From Modestobacter sp. VKM Ac-2984 (GTDB lineage Bacteria; Actinomycetota; Actinomycetes; Mycobacteriales; Geodermatophilaceae), in NCBI RefSeq assembly GCF_026967985.1, contig NZ_JAPVBJ010000002.1:1-64000 (forward strand): DNA of 64,000 nt. The letters are read 5' to 3'. Under the pieces are notes generated by a model, which saw only the letters and a list, made by a program, of their open reading frames with translations, searched no databases and was not told where the DNA came from. Positions within the stretch are counted from its first letter, which is position 1, and each line of letters begins with the position of its first letter. The translations under genes and the position numbers were made by a program. Below are positions 40,630-50,074 of the stretch, one piece after another.

Positions 40630-41547
40630 ATGGCCCTCAAGACCCTGCACCAGGGCCACGTCCCGGACGAGCCGTCGCCGGCCGGCACCGTGCTGGCCAC
40701 GCTCACCGTGGCCGGCGCCGTCGTCGCCACCTGCTGGGACGGCGCCGGGCTGCCCGGCGTGCTCGCCCCCCGGCCGTTCCTGCACCCGGTCACCACCCTG
40801 AGCGGCGTCCCGGTCACCGACGCCCAGCCCGACGACCACCGCTGGCACCTCGGCGTCTCGGTCACCCTGCAGGACGTCGGCGGGGCGAACGTCTGGGGCG
40901 GCCGCACGTACCTGCGGGACCAGGGCTACACCTGGCGGGCCGACCACGGGCGCCAGGTGCACACCGGCTGGGCGGCGCAGGCACCCGATGGCTTCCGGGA
41001 GACGCTCGACTGGCAGGGGCCGGACGGGCGCACGCTGCTCACCGAGGAACGCACCGTGCGGGCGGCCCGGGCCCCGCTCCCCGGCGCCTGGACCCTCGAG
41101 CTCACCACCACCCTGCGCAACGCCACCGACGCCCCGCTGGAACTGGGCAGCCCCGCGACCAACGGGCGCAGCGGCGCCGGCTACGGCGGGCTGTTCTGGC
41201 GGTTCCCACCGGTCACCGGCGCCCGGGTGTGGAGCCCGGACGCCGAGGGCGAGGACGCCGTGCACGGCTCGTGCGCGGCCTGGGTGGCCTTCGCCGCCAC
41301 CGGCCCGGCGCCGTTCACCGTGGCGCTGGCCGGCGCCGACGCAGCCACCCGGTCCGATCCCTGGTTCGCCCGCGTCGACGACTACCCCGGCCTGGGCTCC
41401 CAGCTGGCCGCCGAGCACCCGGTGCTGCTGCCCCCCGGGGCCGCGACGACCCGCAGCTTCCGGGCCCTGGTCGCCGACGGGACGCCGGACACCGCGGCCA
41501 TCGGGGATGCGCTCACGACGACGCCGGGCCAGGGTGGGCCGCGATGA
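40630..41547 (+). CDS. DUF6807 (PmoA-like) family protein
   Basis: A 305-residue protein of the DUF6807 family, commonly annotated PmoA-like and often found beside Gfo/Idh genes. Features are HPVTTLSGVPVTDAQPDDHRWHLG near 55-78 and GGLFWRFPP near 190-198. It has no signal peptide, so it is cytosolic. Function unknown. The downstream LacI gene overlaps its stop by 4 bp. Confidence 0.75.
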   Translation: MALKTLHQGHVPDEPSPAGTVLATLTVAGAVVATCWDGAGLPGVLAPRPFLHPVTTLSGVPVTDAQPDDHRWHLGVSVTLQDVGGANVWGGRTYLRDQGYTWRADHGRQVHTGWAAQAPDGFRETLDWQGPDGRTLLTEERTVRAARAPLPGAWTLELTTTLRNATDAPLELGSPATNGRSGAGYGGLFWRFPPVTGARVWSPDAEGEDAVHGSCAAWVAFAATGPAPFTVALAGADAATRSDPWFARVDDYPGLGSQLAAEHPVLLPPGAATTRSFRALVADGTPDTAAIGDALTTTPGQGGPR

Positions 41548-42641
41548 CCACTGCTCGGGAGGACCCGACCGGCCGCGGCGCCGAGCAGGACCGGGCCGCC
41601 GGCCCCACCGCCGTCCGCCGGAGCGGTCCCGTGCTGCTCGCCGAGGTCGCCGCACACGCCGGCGTCTCGCTGGCCACCGCCTCCCGGGTGCTGAGCGGCA
41701 GCCGCTCGGTCGGTGAACCGCACCGCGGCCGGGTGCTGGCCGCCGCCCAGGAGCTGCGGTACACGCCCAACGCGCAGGCCCAGGCGGTCGCCCGCGGGGC
41801 CAGCAACGTGGTCGGGCTGATCATCCACGACGTGCTGGACCCGTACTTCTCCAGCATCGCCGGCGGGGTGATGCGGCAGGTGGAGGAGCGCGAGCTCGTG
41901 GTCTTCCTGGCCAGCACGCACAGCGACGTCGACCGCGAGCTGGAGTTCGTCCAGACGATGCGCTCACACCGGGTGCGGGCGCTGATCATCTGCGGCAGTC
42001 GCACCACCGACCGGGTGCACAACGAGCGCCTGGCCCACGAGCTGGAGGGGTACGCGGCGGCCGGCGGCCAGGCCGCGGTGATCAGCCAGGACCGGCTGGG
42101 CACGCACGCCGTGGTGCCGCAGAACCGCTCCGGTGCGCGGGCCCTGGCCCGGGAGCTGTGCCGGCTGGGCCACCGCCGCTTCGCGGTGCTCGCCGGCCCC
42201 CGCGGGCTGCTGACCTCCCGCGACCGCCTGATGGGCTTCCGGGAGGGGCTGACCGCCGAGGGCGTCGACGTCGCCGACCTCCAGGTGCTGCACGGGGAGT
42301 TCACCCGGGAGGGCGGGGAGAGCCTGGCCGCCGAGCTGATCGCCGCGGGACCGCTGCCGACCTGTGTCTTCGCGATCAACGACGTGATGGCGCTCGGCGC
42401 GCTGGCCGCCTTCCGGTCCGCCGGCGTGCGGGTGCCCGAGGACGTCTCGCTGGCCGGCTTCGACGACATCGCCCCGTTGCGCGACGTCGTCCCCTCGCTC
42501 ACCTCGGTCCACCTGCCGCTGGAGGAGATGGGCGCCCGCGCGGCCCAGCTGGCGCTGGACACCGAACCCCAGACCACGAGCCAGGCCGTCAAGGTCCACG
42601 CCGAGGTGGTGCTGCGTGACAGCACCCGCCGGCTCGCCTGA
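41544..42641 (+). CDS. LacI-family transcriptional regulator, likely regulator of the sugar locus
   Basis: A 365-residue regulator. After about 28 extra residues, the DNA-binding domain is VLLAEVAAHAGVSLATASRVLSG with the hinge helix NAQAQAVARG near 75-85. The ligand-binding half has VVGLIIHDVLDPYFSSIAGG and CVFAINDVMALGALAAFR. The AAGCGCTT operators at the divergent promoters and upstream of the ATPase gene are its likely targets. ATGA overlap with the preceding gene suggests it is co-expressed, giving feedback. Confidence 0.92.
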   Translation: MTTAREDPTGRGAEQDRAAGPTAVRRSGPVLLAEVAAHAGVSLATASRVLSGSRSVGEPHRGRVLAAAQELRYTPNAQAQAVARGASNVVGLIIHDVLDPYFSSIAGGVMRQVEERELVVFLASTHSDVDRELEFVQTMRSHRVRALIICGSRTTDRVHNERLAHELEGYAAAGGQAAVISQDRLGTHAVVPQNRSGARALARELCRLGHRRFAVLAGPRGLLTSRDRLMGFREGLTAEGVDVADLQVLHGEFTREGGESLAAELIAAGPLPTCVFAINDVMALGALAAFRSAGVRVPEDVSLAGFDDIAPLRDVVPSLTSVHLPLEEMGARAAQLALDTEPQTTSQAVKVHAEVVLRDSTRRLA

Positions 42642-42659
42642 CCACCACCGGAGGACACC

Positions 42660-43751
42660 GTGCACCACCACCTGGACCGACCGTCGCTCGCCGATCGGAC
42701 GGTCAAGCGCGAACGCGTGCTCGACCTGCTGCGCCGCACCGGGCAGGAGCGGCTGGTGCTCACCTCGGTGGGCTCGCTGTCCTGGTACCTGGACGGCGCC
42801 CGGCCGGCCGTCAAGCTGTCCGCCGAGGACGGGGTGATCGCCGTCGTGGTCGACGCCGCCGGGGACACCGTGTTCGTGCCGAACAACGAGGCCGACCGGC
42901 TCGCCGCCGAGGAGCTGCCCAGCGACGTCCGGGTGCAGGTGACCAACTGGTGGGCACCGCTGCTGGGGCCCGAGCTGGCCCCGGGCACCCCGGGAGTGCT
43001 GACCGAGGCCGACCCGGTCGCCGTGGAGGGGCTGCGGGCCGCCCGGGCGAGCCTGCTCCCGGTCGAGACCGAGCGGTACCGCCGACTCGGCCGGGACGCC
43101 GCCGAGGCGCTGACCGCGACGGCCCTGTCGCTGGAGCCCCGGACGACCGAGCGCGAGACGGCGGCCCGGCTGGGCGGTGAGCTGATCGCCCGCGGGGCCG
43201 AGCCGTTCGTCGTCCTGGTCGCCGGGGAGGACCGGCTGCCCTTCCGGCACGCCCTGCCCACCGACGGGGTGCTCGGCCGGCGGGTGATGCTCGTCGTGTG
43301 CGCGCGGCGGCACGGCCTGATCGCGAACGCGACGCGCTGGGTCGCCCTCGCGCCGCCGACCGCTGCGGAGACCGATGCCGACGCACGGATCCGCGCGGTG
43401 GAGACGGCGTTCCTGGCCGCCTCCACCCCCGGGCGCCCGCTCGGCGAGGTCTTCGCCGCCGGCGCCAGCGCCTATGCCGACCAGGGTTTCCCGGCCGACG
43501 AGTGGACCCGGCACCACCAGGGCGGCCCGACCGGCTACTGGGGGCGCGACCCGGTCGCCACCCCGGACAGCGAGGTCGAGCTGGTGGCCGGGCAGGCCGT
43601 CGCCTGGAACCCGTCCGCCGCCGGGGTGAAGATCGAGGACACCCTGCTGCTGGGCGAGGGCGGCCTGGAGGTGCTCACCACCGACGGCGTGTGGCCGGGC
43701 ACCCGCGACGAGCTGGGGCTGCTGCGTCCCGACGTCCTGGTCCGCTGCTGA
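42660..43751 (+). CDS. M24-fold (Xaa-Pro peptidase-like) protein with lost metal ligands
   Basis: A 363-residue pita-bread-fold protein. The region RLPFRHALPTDGVLG aligns with the H-H-x-PTD block of M24 peptidases, and HHQGGPTGYWGRD near 288-300 with a late conserved block. Where metallo-members have IDFG and SD-x-TR, this has VVCA and AN-ATR, so both aspartates are replaced. The HExP glutamate also appears absent. It is probably metal-independent, as creatinase is, acting on a C-N bond or a carbohydrate derivative. GGAGGA precedes the GTG start. Last gene of the rightward operon. Confidence 0.78.
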   Translation: MHHHLDRPSLADRTVKRERVLDLLRRTGQERLVLTSVGSLSWYLDGARPAVKLSAEDGVIAVVVDAAGDTVFVPNNEADRLAAEELPSDVRVQVTNWWAPLLGPELAPGTPGVLTEADPVAVEGLRAARASLLPVETERYRRLGRDAAEALTATALSLEPRTTERETAARLGGELIARGAEPFVVLVAGEDRLPFRHALPTDGVLGRRVMLVVCARRHGLIANATRWVALAPPTAAETDADARIRAVETAFLAASTPGRPLGEVFAAGASAYADQGFPADEWTRHHQGGPTGYWGRDPVATPDSEVELVAGQAVAWNPSAAGVKIEDTLLLGEGGLEVLTTDGVWPGTRDELGLLRPDVLVRC

Positions 43752-43755
43752 GGGA

Positions 43756-43786
43756 CGCCCTCCCCGCCGTTCCGGTGGGGAGGGCG
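43756..43786. terminator. Bidirectional hairpin between the M24-like and pectate lyase genes
   Basis: A perfect 10-bp stem (CGCCCTCCCC at 43756-43765 with its complement at 43777-43786) and an 11-nt loop, between convergent stop codons 42 bp apart. Confidence 0.7.
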
Positions 43787-43793
43787 CCTCGCG

Positions 43794-45131
43794 TCAGCGG
43801 AGGCGGCCGGAGCCGGCCTTGACCCGCACCAGCGCGGGCACCGCAGGGGTCGGGTCGATCCGCTCCACGAAGGTGGGCGTCCAGCTCACCGTAGTGGGGA
43901 TGTCCGGGTCGTTGGCGGCGTTGTAGGCCTCGACCAGGCTGGTCGGGCGCGGCCAGGAGCGGCTGCTGACCAGCGTCCCCGACTCGTCCAGGCCGGTGTC
44001 GGTCAGCACGTCACCGCGCCAGTCCTCGACGAAGGACGCCGGATCGACCCCGGGGGCCAGCTGGACGACGTTGTTGTCGGCGATGATCTCCGCCTCCCGG
44101 CCGACGCCCCAGCTGTAGCTGTAGGACGCCGGGTCCGAGACGACGTACCAGTTGTTGTAGACGTGCACGTCGCCGTAGCGCACCCGGGGCGCCCGCTGGC
44201 CGATGTCCTCCCACAGGTTGTGGTGGAAGGTGACCCGCAGCCGGCCGCGGTCGGCGACCCGGCTGTTGGAGGAGCCGACGAGGTTGGTCTTGTCGTGGTC
44301 CCGGAACTCGTTCCAGGAGACGGTGACCAGGTCGGTGGAGTTGGTGATGTCCAGCAGGCCGTCGTGCACCTCGAACTTCTGGCCGTACACGGTGGGCAGC
44401 GCATCCGGCGGGTTCTGGCCGTCGTCGAACGTGTTGTGGTCGACCCAGACGTGGGTGGACTCGGCGAGCCACAGGTTGTCGTAGGCGGCGTTCCAGGCAC
44501 CGGCGTCGCCGTCGGTCGGGTCCCAGGCGGTGAAGCAGTCGTAGGCGTCGGACAGCCGGAGGTTGCGGATGACCACGTCGTCCGAGCCGCGCACGGTGAG
44601 CGCGGCGCCGACGATCCCGGCGTCCCGACCGACCCCGACGATCGTGACGTTGGAGCCCACGTACTGGCGCACCCGGGCCTCCTGGACGTCCGCGGACGCC
44701 GCCCGGGCGTCCTCCAGCGGGCCGGTCGGCTCGGCCTCGGTGCCCCAGACCTCCGGGGCGTAGGCCGCGATGTAGTCGGCCATGTCGAAGCCCTCGACCT
44801 CGTAGGCCGCGCAGTCCACGGCGCCGTCGGCGGTGCGCAGCTGGGCGTCCAGGACGCCGTGGACGTACACGATCCGTGGCGTGGTGTCCCCCCGCGCCGC
44901 GTCGCCACCGAGGGCGGCGCGGAACTCCTCCCAGGTGCGGACGTGGAACACGTTCTCCGGGGCGGCGGTGGACCCGCCGGTGGTGCCGCCCTCGGCGGCG
45001 GCCCAGCCGTCCTGCGGGCCGAGCACCTCCCGGCCGACGTCCTTGCCGTGTGCGGAGGCAGCGGTGGGGGCGAGCGTGACGGCCAGGGCTCCGGCCGCGG
45101 TGACGATCAGCGTGCGACGCAGTGCGCGCAT
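43794..45131 (-). CDS. Secreted pectate lyase (polysaccharide lyase family 1)
   Basis: A 445-residue exported enzyme cleaving pectate by beta-elimination. The signal peptide ends TAASAHG near residue 29. The beta-helix contains DDVVIRNLRL, THVWVDHNTFDDG near 231-243, DGLLDITNSTDLVTVSWNEFRDHDKTNLVG near 265-294, and RVTFHHNLWEDIGQRAPRVRYGDVHVYNNWY. These hold the Ca2+-binding acids and the catalytic Arg (in QRAPRVR). ATG 45131 follows GGAGCGAC. A LacI-type operator lies 26 bp upstream. It suggests the neighbouring importer handles plant cell-wall sugars. Confidence 0.92.
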   Translation of the reverse strand: MRALRRTLIVTAAGALAVTLAPTAASAHGKDVGREVLGPQDGWAAAEGGTTGGSTAAPENVFHVRTWEEFRAALGGDAARGDTTPRIVYVHGVLDAQLRTADGAVDCAAYEVEGFDMADYIAAYAPEVWGTEAEPTGPLEDARAASADVQEARVRQYVGSNVTIVGVGRDAGIVGAALTVRGSDDVVIRNLRLSDAYDCFTAWDPTDGDAGAWNAAYDNLWLAESTHVWVDHNTFDDGQNPPDALPTVYGQKFEVHDGLLDITNSTDLVTVSWNEFRDHDKTNLVGSSNSRVADRGRLRVTFHHNLWEDIGQRAPRVRYGDVHVYNNWYVVSDPASYSYSWGVGREAEIIADNNVVQLAPGVDPASFVEDWRGDVLTDTGLDESGTLVSSRSWPRPTSLVEAYNAANDPDIPTTVSWTPTFVERIDPTPAVPALVRVKAGSGRLR

Positions 45132-45156
45132 GTCGCTCCTGAGATCTCGGGAGAGG

Positions 45157-45176
45157 ATGGGAAAGCGGTTTCCCAT
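45157..45176. promoter_or_regulatory. LacI-family operator upstream of pectate lyase
   Basis: Perfect 8-bp arms ATGGGAAA and TTTCCCAT around a GCGG centre, fitting the LacI-family pattern GAAA-N-CG-N-TTTC. The core differs from the AAGCGCTT sites, so a different LacI protein may bind here, or the same one with lower affinity. Confidence 0.65.
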
Positions 45177-45282
45177 GTGGTGCGCGTCACGCTAGCCAGC
45201 GCGCCGAAGGAGTGTCAAGACGTCCGAGACGACTCGCCGACCGGCACGTGGCGCCGACCGCCTGGGAGGCCGGGGCCGGGGG

Positions 45283-46593
45283 TCACATCCCCGAGACGAG
45301 GTCTCGCAGGTCCGCGGCCATCCGGGCGGCCTCCCGGGAGGCCCCGCTGATCGCCTCCTGCGCCTGCGCCGACGAGGCGTTCTGCTCCTCGACCGCCGCC
45401 GCGATCGTCGTCTGGGCGTCGACGACGCCCCGGATGACCTCCTGCACCCCGTTCAGCGCAGCACCGGCCGCGGCGACGTCGCCGCGGACGGCGTCGACCA
45501 CCCGCCGGATCCGCTCGGTGGCCTGGGCGGTCTCCGTGGCGAGGTCCTTGACCTCCCCGGCCACGACCGCGAAGCCCTTGCCCGACTCCCCGGCACGCGC
45601 CGACTCGATCGTGGCGTTGAGGGCCAGCAGGTTCGTCTGGTCGGCGATGCTGGAGATGCTGCCGGCGATCTGGTCGATCTCGGCCATGGTGCCGGCCAGC
45701 CGTTCGACCGTGGCGGCGCTGTCCCGGGACTGGAGACTGGCCTGGTTGGCCGTCGACGTCGCCTGGCACGCCGCCGCGGCGATCTCGCCGATCGCCTCCC
45801 GCAGCCCGACCATGACCTCGGTGGCCACCCCGACGTTGGCGTCGAGCCGTTGCCCGGCGCCGAGCAGCCCCGCCAGCTGCTCCTGCTGGGCGGCCGCGCG
45901 GTCGGCGCGCTCCCGGAGCCGGTCCGCCGCCTCCTCCGCCACCCGGGCCCGCTCCCCGGCCAGCTCCTCCTGGGTCGCCACCTGGGCGGCCAGCTGCTCC
46001 TCGGCCAGCTGCTGCTGGGCCTGCCGGGCCCGCTCGGCCTGTTCGGCGAACTTCCAGCCGTAGGCCAGGAACGTCGCCTCGGCCAGCAGGAACACCGCGT
46101 GCAGCAGGGCGAACAGCACCGGGTCCGCCTGGGCCTCCGCGGTGGAGAAGACCGACATGGGCATGGCCAGGCTCATCACCGCGTGGTGCACGGCGACGAA
46201 GACGACGGCGAGCAGGAACGGCACCCATGCCTGGTACAGGGCGACCAGGGCGAGGACGACGTAGAACCAGATGTGCAGGTCGGTGAGGCCGCCGCCGACG
46301 TGCACGAGGACGTCGGCGCCGACCATCAGGCCGACGGAGACCACGCTGGACCGGGCGATCTGGCCGCCCAGCACCTGTCCCAGCAGCAGCAGCACGGTCA
46401 GCACGGCCAGCTGCCCCCACAGCAGCCACCCGCCGACGTCCCGGACCAGCCCGAGTCCGGCCAGCACGGGGACGTGCGCGGTGAGCACCAGCGAGATCAC
46501 CCGGTGGCGGGCCGCGAAGCTGGCCTCGTCCAGCCGGACACCGCGCGGCAGGAGCGGGACACGCGCGGGGGCGCCGGTCGACGTCGTCGTCAT
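45283..46593 (-). CDS. Methyl-accepting chemotaxis-like protein with integral membrane sensor
   Basis: A 436-residue protein. Residues about 35-190 contain around six hydrophobic helices with no periplasmic sensor domain. A long Ala/Glu/Gln-rich coiled coil (about 192-250) leads to a methyl-accepting signalling domain. The hairpin tip reads [37 protein letters not shown] near 325-361, the highly conserved CheA/CheW-contact region. No che genes are in the window. The start at 46593 (MTTTSTG) is chosen over a longer frame. Confidence 0.87.
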   Translation of the reverse strand: MTTTSTGAPARVPLLPRGVRLDEASFAARHRVISLVLTAHVPVLAGLGLVRDVGGWLLWGQLAVLTVLLLLGQVLGGQIARSSVVSVGLMVGADVLVHVGGGLTDLHIWFYVVLALVALYQAWVPFLLAVVFVAVHHAVMSLAMPMSVFSTAEAQADPVLFALLHAVFLLAEATFLAYGWKFAEQAERARQAQQQLAEEQLAAQVATQEELAGERARVAEEAADRLRERADRAAAQQEQLAGLLGAGQRLDANVGVATEVMVGLREAIGEIAAAACQATSTANQASLQSRDSAATVERLAGTMAEIDQIAGSISSIADQTNLLALNATIESARAGESGKGFAVVAGEVKDLATETAQATERIRRVVDAVRGDVAAAGAALNGVQEVIRGVVDAQTTIAAAVEEQNASSAQAQEAISGASREAARMAADLRDLVSGM

Positions 46594-46723
46594 GCCCCGG
46601 TATCGGCACGGATGGGGCACGATCAAGTCGGCCGCCACGAGTTCGTCGGGGCGCAGCGGGCCGGGCGTCGCGGGGGAGCGTCCTGGCGATGACCGAGGCG
46701 CCCCGCGAGCCGGCCGGTGAGCG

Positions 46724-48130
46724 TCAGCCGGCCGACACCACGAACGGCACCTCCACGACCTCGTCGCCCGGCGACAGCGCCGTCATCGGTTGCAGCCGTC
46801 CGTCCTCGGCGATGCCGCTGAACGGCGTCACGACCAGCCGGTCGCCGTCGATCTCGGCGAGCAGGACGTGGGACTGCGCTGCCCAGGCCACGGTGCCGGC
46901 CTCGGCGAAGGCCGTGGGCGGGTCGTCGCGCAGCTGCCCGCCGGCACCGGAGAGGAAGTAGTCGATGCCGTCGACGCGGGACAGCTGGAAGTTGTGCTCG
47001 TGCCCGGCGAAGGCGGCCCGGACACCGGCCCGGCGGAACCGGGGGACCAGCTCGCGCACCATCGACTCCGTGTTCGGGTGGTGCGGCCCCGCGCAGTAGG
47101 CGGGGTGGTGGGAGAACGGGAGCCGCCAGGTCGGCCCGCCGGGGTCGTCGGCGGGCAGCGCCCGGTCCAGCCAGGCCTGGTGTCGCGGGTTCTGGAAGAA
47201 GTGCTCGGTGGGCAGCGGCTCGGCCAGCGAGGTGTCGATGCACACGAACTCCACGTCGGCGCCGTACCGGAACCGGTAGAACATGCCCGGGTCGATCGAC
47301 GCCCGCTCACCGGCCGACTCGGGGGTGAACCGCAGGTCGGTGTGGAAGTTGTCGCGGACCTGCTGGCGGTCGTCGCTGGACTCGCTGTCGCTGGTGTCGT
47401 GGTTGCCGACCGTCGGGTACACCGGCACCCGGGCCAGCAGGTACCGGTAGGGCTGGTAGAAGCTGGAGAACCAGTCGGCGTCTGCCGCACCGGTGCCGGT
47501 GGTCACCCGGGTGCTCTCGCCCTGGTAGACGTTGTCGCCGGTCGAGAGCACCAGCCGGACACCGGGGTCGTCGGCCAGCCGGTCGAGCACCGCGGCGACC
47601 CGCCGTTGCCGGCGGCCCTCCTCGGAGTCCACCACGACCCCGACGCCGTAGTCACCCAGGACGGCGAAGGACAGCGGGGCTCGGACGTCCGGTGCCGGGT
47701 GCGTGCGGAGGGTCAGGTCGTAGGCCCGCCCGGCCGGCCGCAGGTCCAGCCCGCCGCGGGCCACCGGCCCCCAGTCCCACCGCTCACCGTCGGCCCAGGG
47801 CCGGCCGTCGACGGTGATCCGGTAGCGGTAGCGGGTGTCAGGGCGCAGCCCACCGACCCACGCGTGGTTCCGCTCCCCGGTGACCGCCCGGCCCACGGTC
47901 CCGCCGTCCTCGCCGAGCACCTCCACGACCGCCTCGCCGTAGGACCGGGAGCCGGCCCCGATGCTGCCGGTCCGGCCCTCGTCCACCGCGTCCAGCTGCT
48001 CGTCGTCGACCAGCTGCCAGCGCGAGCCGGTGTCGGGGCGCCGGAACCAGAAGCCACCCCAGGCGATCAGGGCCCGGTCGGGGCCGACGTCGACGAGGTG
48101 GACGTAGGGCTCGAAGTGCGTCTCGGTCAT
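46724..48130 (-). CDS. Metallophosphoesterase with N-terminal Ig/FN3-like domain
   Basis: A 468-residue calcineurin-like phosphoesterase similar to PhoD or purple acid phosphatases. Residues 1-130 resemble an Ig/fibronectin-like domain ([22 protein letters not shown]). Metal motifs are VLGDYGVG near 157-164, STGDNVYQG near 196-204, VGNHDTSD near 241-248, PFSHHPAYC near 339-347 and GHEHNFQL near 375-382. There is no signal peptide, unlike most secreted relatives. Substrate unknown. Confidence 0.87.
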   Translation of the reverse strand: MTETHFEPYVHLVDVGPDRALIAWGGFWFRRPDTGSRWQLVDDEQLDAVDEGRTGSIGAGSRSYGEAVVEVLGEDGGTVGRAVTGERNHAWVGGLRPDTRYRYRITVDGRPWADGERWDWGPVARGGLDLRPAGRAYDLTLRTHPAPDVRAPLSFAVLGDYGVGVVVDSEEGRRQRRVAAVLDRLADDPGVRLVLSTGDNVYQGESTRVTTGTGAADADWFSSFYQPYRYLLARVPVYPTVGNHDTSDSESSDDRQQVRDNFHTDLRFTPESAGERASIDPGMFYRFRYGADVEFVCIDTSLAEPLPTEHFFQNPRHQAWLDRALPADDPGGPTWRLPFSHHPAYCAGPHHPNTESMVRELVPRFRRAGVRAAFAGHEHNFQLSRVDGIDYFLSGAGGQLRDDPPTAFAEAGTVAWAAQSHVLLAEIDGDRLVVTPFSGIAEDGRLQPMTALSPGDEVVEVPFVVSAG

Positions 48131-48159
48131 CGCCGCCCCCTACCCGATGGCCTGCGGGT

Positions 48160-50007
48160 TCAGGCGACCAGGACCGCCTCCCGCTCGGCGGCGCCGGCGA
48201 GCTCGGCGTAGCGGCCGCCCAGCGCCAGCAGCTCCTCGTGGGTGCCCTGTTCGACCACGCGGCCGTGCGCGAGCACCGCGATGAGGTCGGCGTCACGGAC
48301 GGTGGAGAGCCGGTGCGCGATGGTGATCGTCGTCCGGCCCCGGCTGGCCTCGTCCAGGGCCACCTGGACGGCGCGCTCGGTGGTGTTGTCCAGCGCGCTG
48401 GTCGCCTCGTCGAGCACCAGCACCCGGGGGTCGCGCAGCAGTGTGCGGGCGATCGCCAGCCGCTGCTTCTCCCCGCCGGAGAACCGGTGGCCGCGGGCGC
48501 CGACGACGGTCTCGTAGCCGGCCGGAAGTGCGGCGATGACCTCGTGCACCTGTGCCCGGCGGGCGGCGTCAACCATCTCGGCCTCGGTGGCGTCGGGGTT
48601 GGCGTGCCGCAGGTTGTCGGCGATCGTGCCGTGCAGCAGGTAGGTCTCCTGCGCCACGACGCCGACCACGTGGGCCAGGTCGGCCAGGGTCACGTCCCGG
48701 ACGTCGACGCCGTCGATCGTGACCCGCCCGGTGGTGGGGTCGTTGAGCCGGGCGACCAGCGAGGCGAGCGTGCTCTTGCCCGACCCGGTCTCCCCCACCA
48801 GCGCCAGGGTCGCCCCGGCGGGCACGGTCAGGTCGACGTCGTGCAGCGCGTCGCGGGCGCCGTCGGGGTAGCGGAACCCGACGGAGGAGAACCGCACCTC
48901 GCCGCGGACCGTGCGCGGGTCGAGCGGGACCGGGTGGGCCGGGTCGTCGATGTCGACCGGCAGGTCCAGGTACTCGAAGACCCGGCTGAACAGCGCCATC
49001 GAGGCGGTCAGCGAGACGCCGATGTCCAGCAGGCCCATCAGCGGGCGGAACAGCGCGCCCTGCAGCGCGGTGAAGGCGACGAGCGTGCCGATGGTCATCC
49101 CGCCCGACGTCGCCGGCAGCCCGGCGATCAGGTAGATCAGCGCCGGGATGCCGGCGAACACGATGCTCATCGTGGCCATCCGCCAGCGGCCGGCGAGCTG
49201 GGAGCGCACCTCGAGCCCGACCAGGACGTCGGAGGTGCCGGCGAACCGCTGGGACTGGGCCGGGCCGGCGCCGAGGGTCTTGCCCAGGAGCACGCCGCTG
49301 ACGCTGAGACCCTCCTCCACCTGGGAGTGCAGGTCGGCCAGGGAACGCTGGCGCTGGGCGGTGATCTCCCGGCGCATCCGGGCCACCCGCCGGGTCAGCC
49401 AGACGGCCGGCGGCAGCACGACGAGGGAGAGCAGCGACAGCCGCCAGCTCAGCACCGCCATGGCCACCACGGTGCCGATCACGGTGGTGGCGTTGGCGGC
49501 GAAGGAGGTGGCGGTGGTGGTGACCACCGACTGCATCCCCCCGATGTCGTTGGTGAGCCGGGACTGCACCTCGCCGCCCTTGGTGCGGGTGAAGAAGCCG
49601 AGCGACTGCCGCTGCAGGTGGGTGAAGACCGCCGTCCGGAGCCCGTGCATGACGTGCTGGCCGACGGTGGTGGACAGCCAGGTCTGCAGCACGCCGAGGA
49701 CGGCGGTCACCGCGGCGACGGCGACCATGCCGGCGACCGCCCAGCCCAGCAGCGGCACGTCCTGCTCCGGGATCGCCTCGTCGATGACCAACCGGATCAG
49801 GAACGGTGTGGCCAGCGCGATGGCGGAACTGGCCACGATGAGCGCGACCACGACCGCGAGCTGCCCGCGGTACGGCCGGAAGAGCCCGGCGACGCGGCTC
49901 CAGCTCACGGGGGCGCGCTCCAGCTGTGCGCGGTCGGCCGGGTCGGGCCGCCCACCGGAGCGTCCGCCGCCCCGGCCGGGGTTCATGGTGTCGTCGATGG
50001 CGAGCAC
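48160..50007 (-). CDS. ABC exporter, fused membrane and ATPase domains (multidrug type)
   Basis: A 615-residue half-transporter from GTG 50007; an ATG at 49986 would remove seven residues. Six helices lie at about 45-330 (LAVVVALIVASSAIALATPF onwards). The ATPase has Walker A VGETGSGKST near 405-414, signature FSGGEKQRLAIARTLL near 510-525, and Walker B RVLVLDEATSALD. Homodimers of this type export drugs or lipids. It is divergent from a MarR gene with two palindromes between, so substrate-induced expression is likely. Confidence 0.9.
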   Translation of the reverse strand: MLAIDDTMNPGRGGGRSGGRPDPADRAQLERAPVSWSRVAGLFRPYRGQLAVVVALIVASSAIALATPFLIRLVIDEAIPEQDVPLLGWAVAGMVAVAAVTAVLGVLQTWLSTTVGQHVMHGLRTAVFTHLQRQSLGFFTRTKGGEVQSRLTNDIGGMQSVVTTTATSFAANATTVIGTVVAMAVLSWRLSLLSLVVLPPAVWLTRRVARMRREITAQRQRSLADLHSQVEEGLSVSGVLLGKTLGAGPAQSQRFAGTSDVLVGLEVRSQLAGRWRMATMSIVFAGIPALIYLIAGLPATSGGMTIGTLVAFTALQGALFRPLMGLLDIGVSLTASMALFSRVFEYLDLPVDIDDPAHPVPLDPRTVRGEVRFSSVGFRYPDGARDALHDVDLTVPAGATLALVGETGSGKSTLASLVARLNDPTTGRVTIDGVDVRDVTLADLAHVVGVVAQETYLLHGTIADNLRHANPDATEAEMVDAARRAQVHEVIAALPAGYETVVGARGHRFSGGEKQRLAIARTLLRDPRVLVLDEATSALDNTTERAVQVALDEASRGRTTITIAHRLSTVRDADLIAVLAHGRVVEQGTHEELLALGGRYAELAGAAEREAVLVA

Positions 50008-50022
50008 CCCTCTCTGACTTCC

Positions 50023-50059
50023 TGAGGCTACCTCACCGTGTGGCAACCTCAGGGTTGCC
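50023..50059. promoter_or_regulatory. Two palindromic operators between the ABC exporter and marR-type gene
   Basis: TGAGG-CTA-CCTCA (50023-50035) and GGCAACC-TCAG-GGTTGCC (50042-50059), both perfect dyads, centred 21.5 bp apart (about two helical turns). They fit binding sites of the MarR-family protein, which would control itself and the exporter. Confidence 0.6.
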
Positions 50060-50074
50060 GCTACTGTTCCCGCC

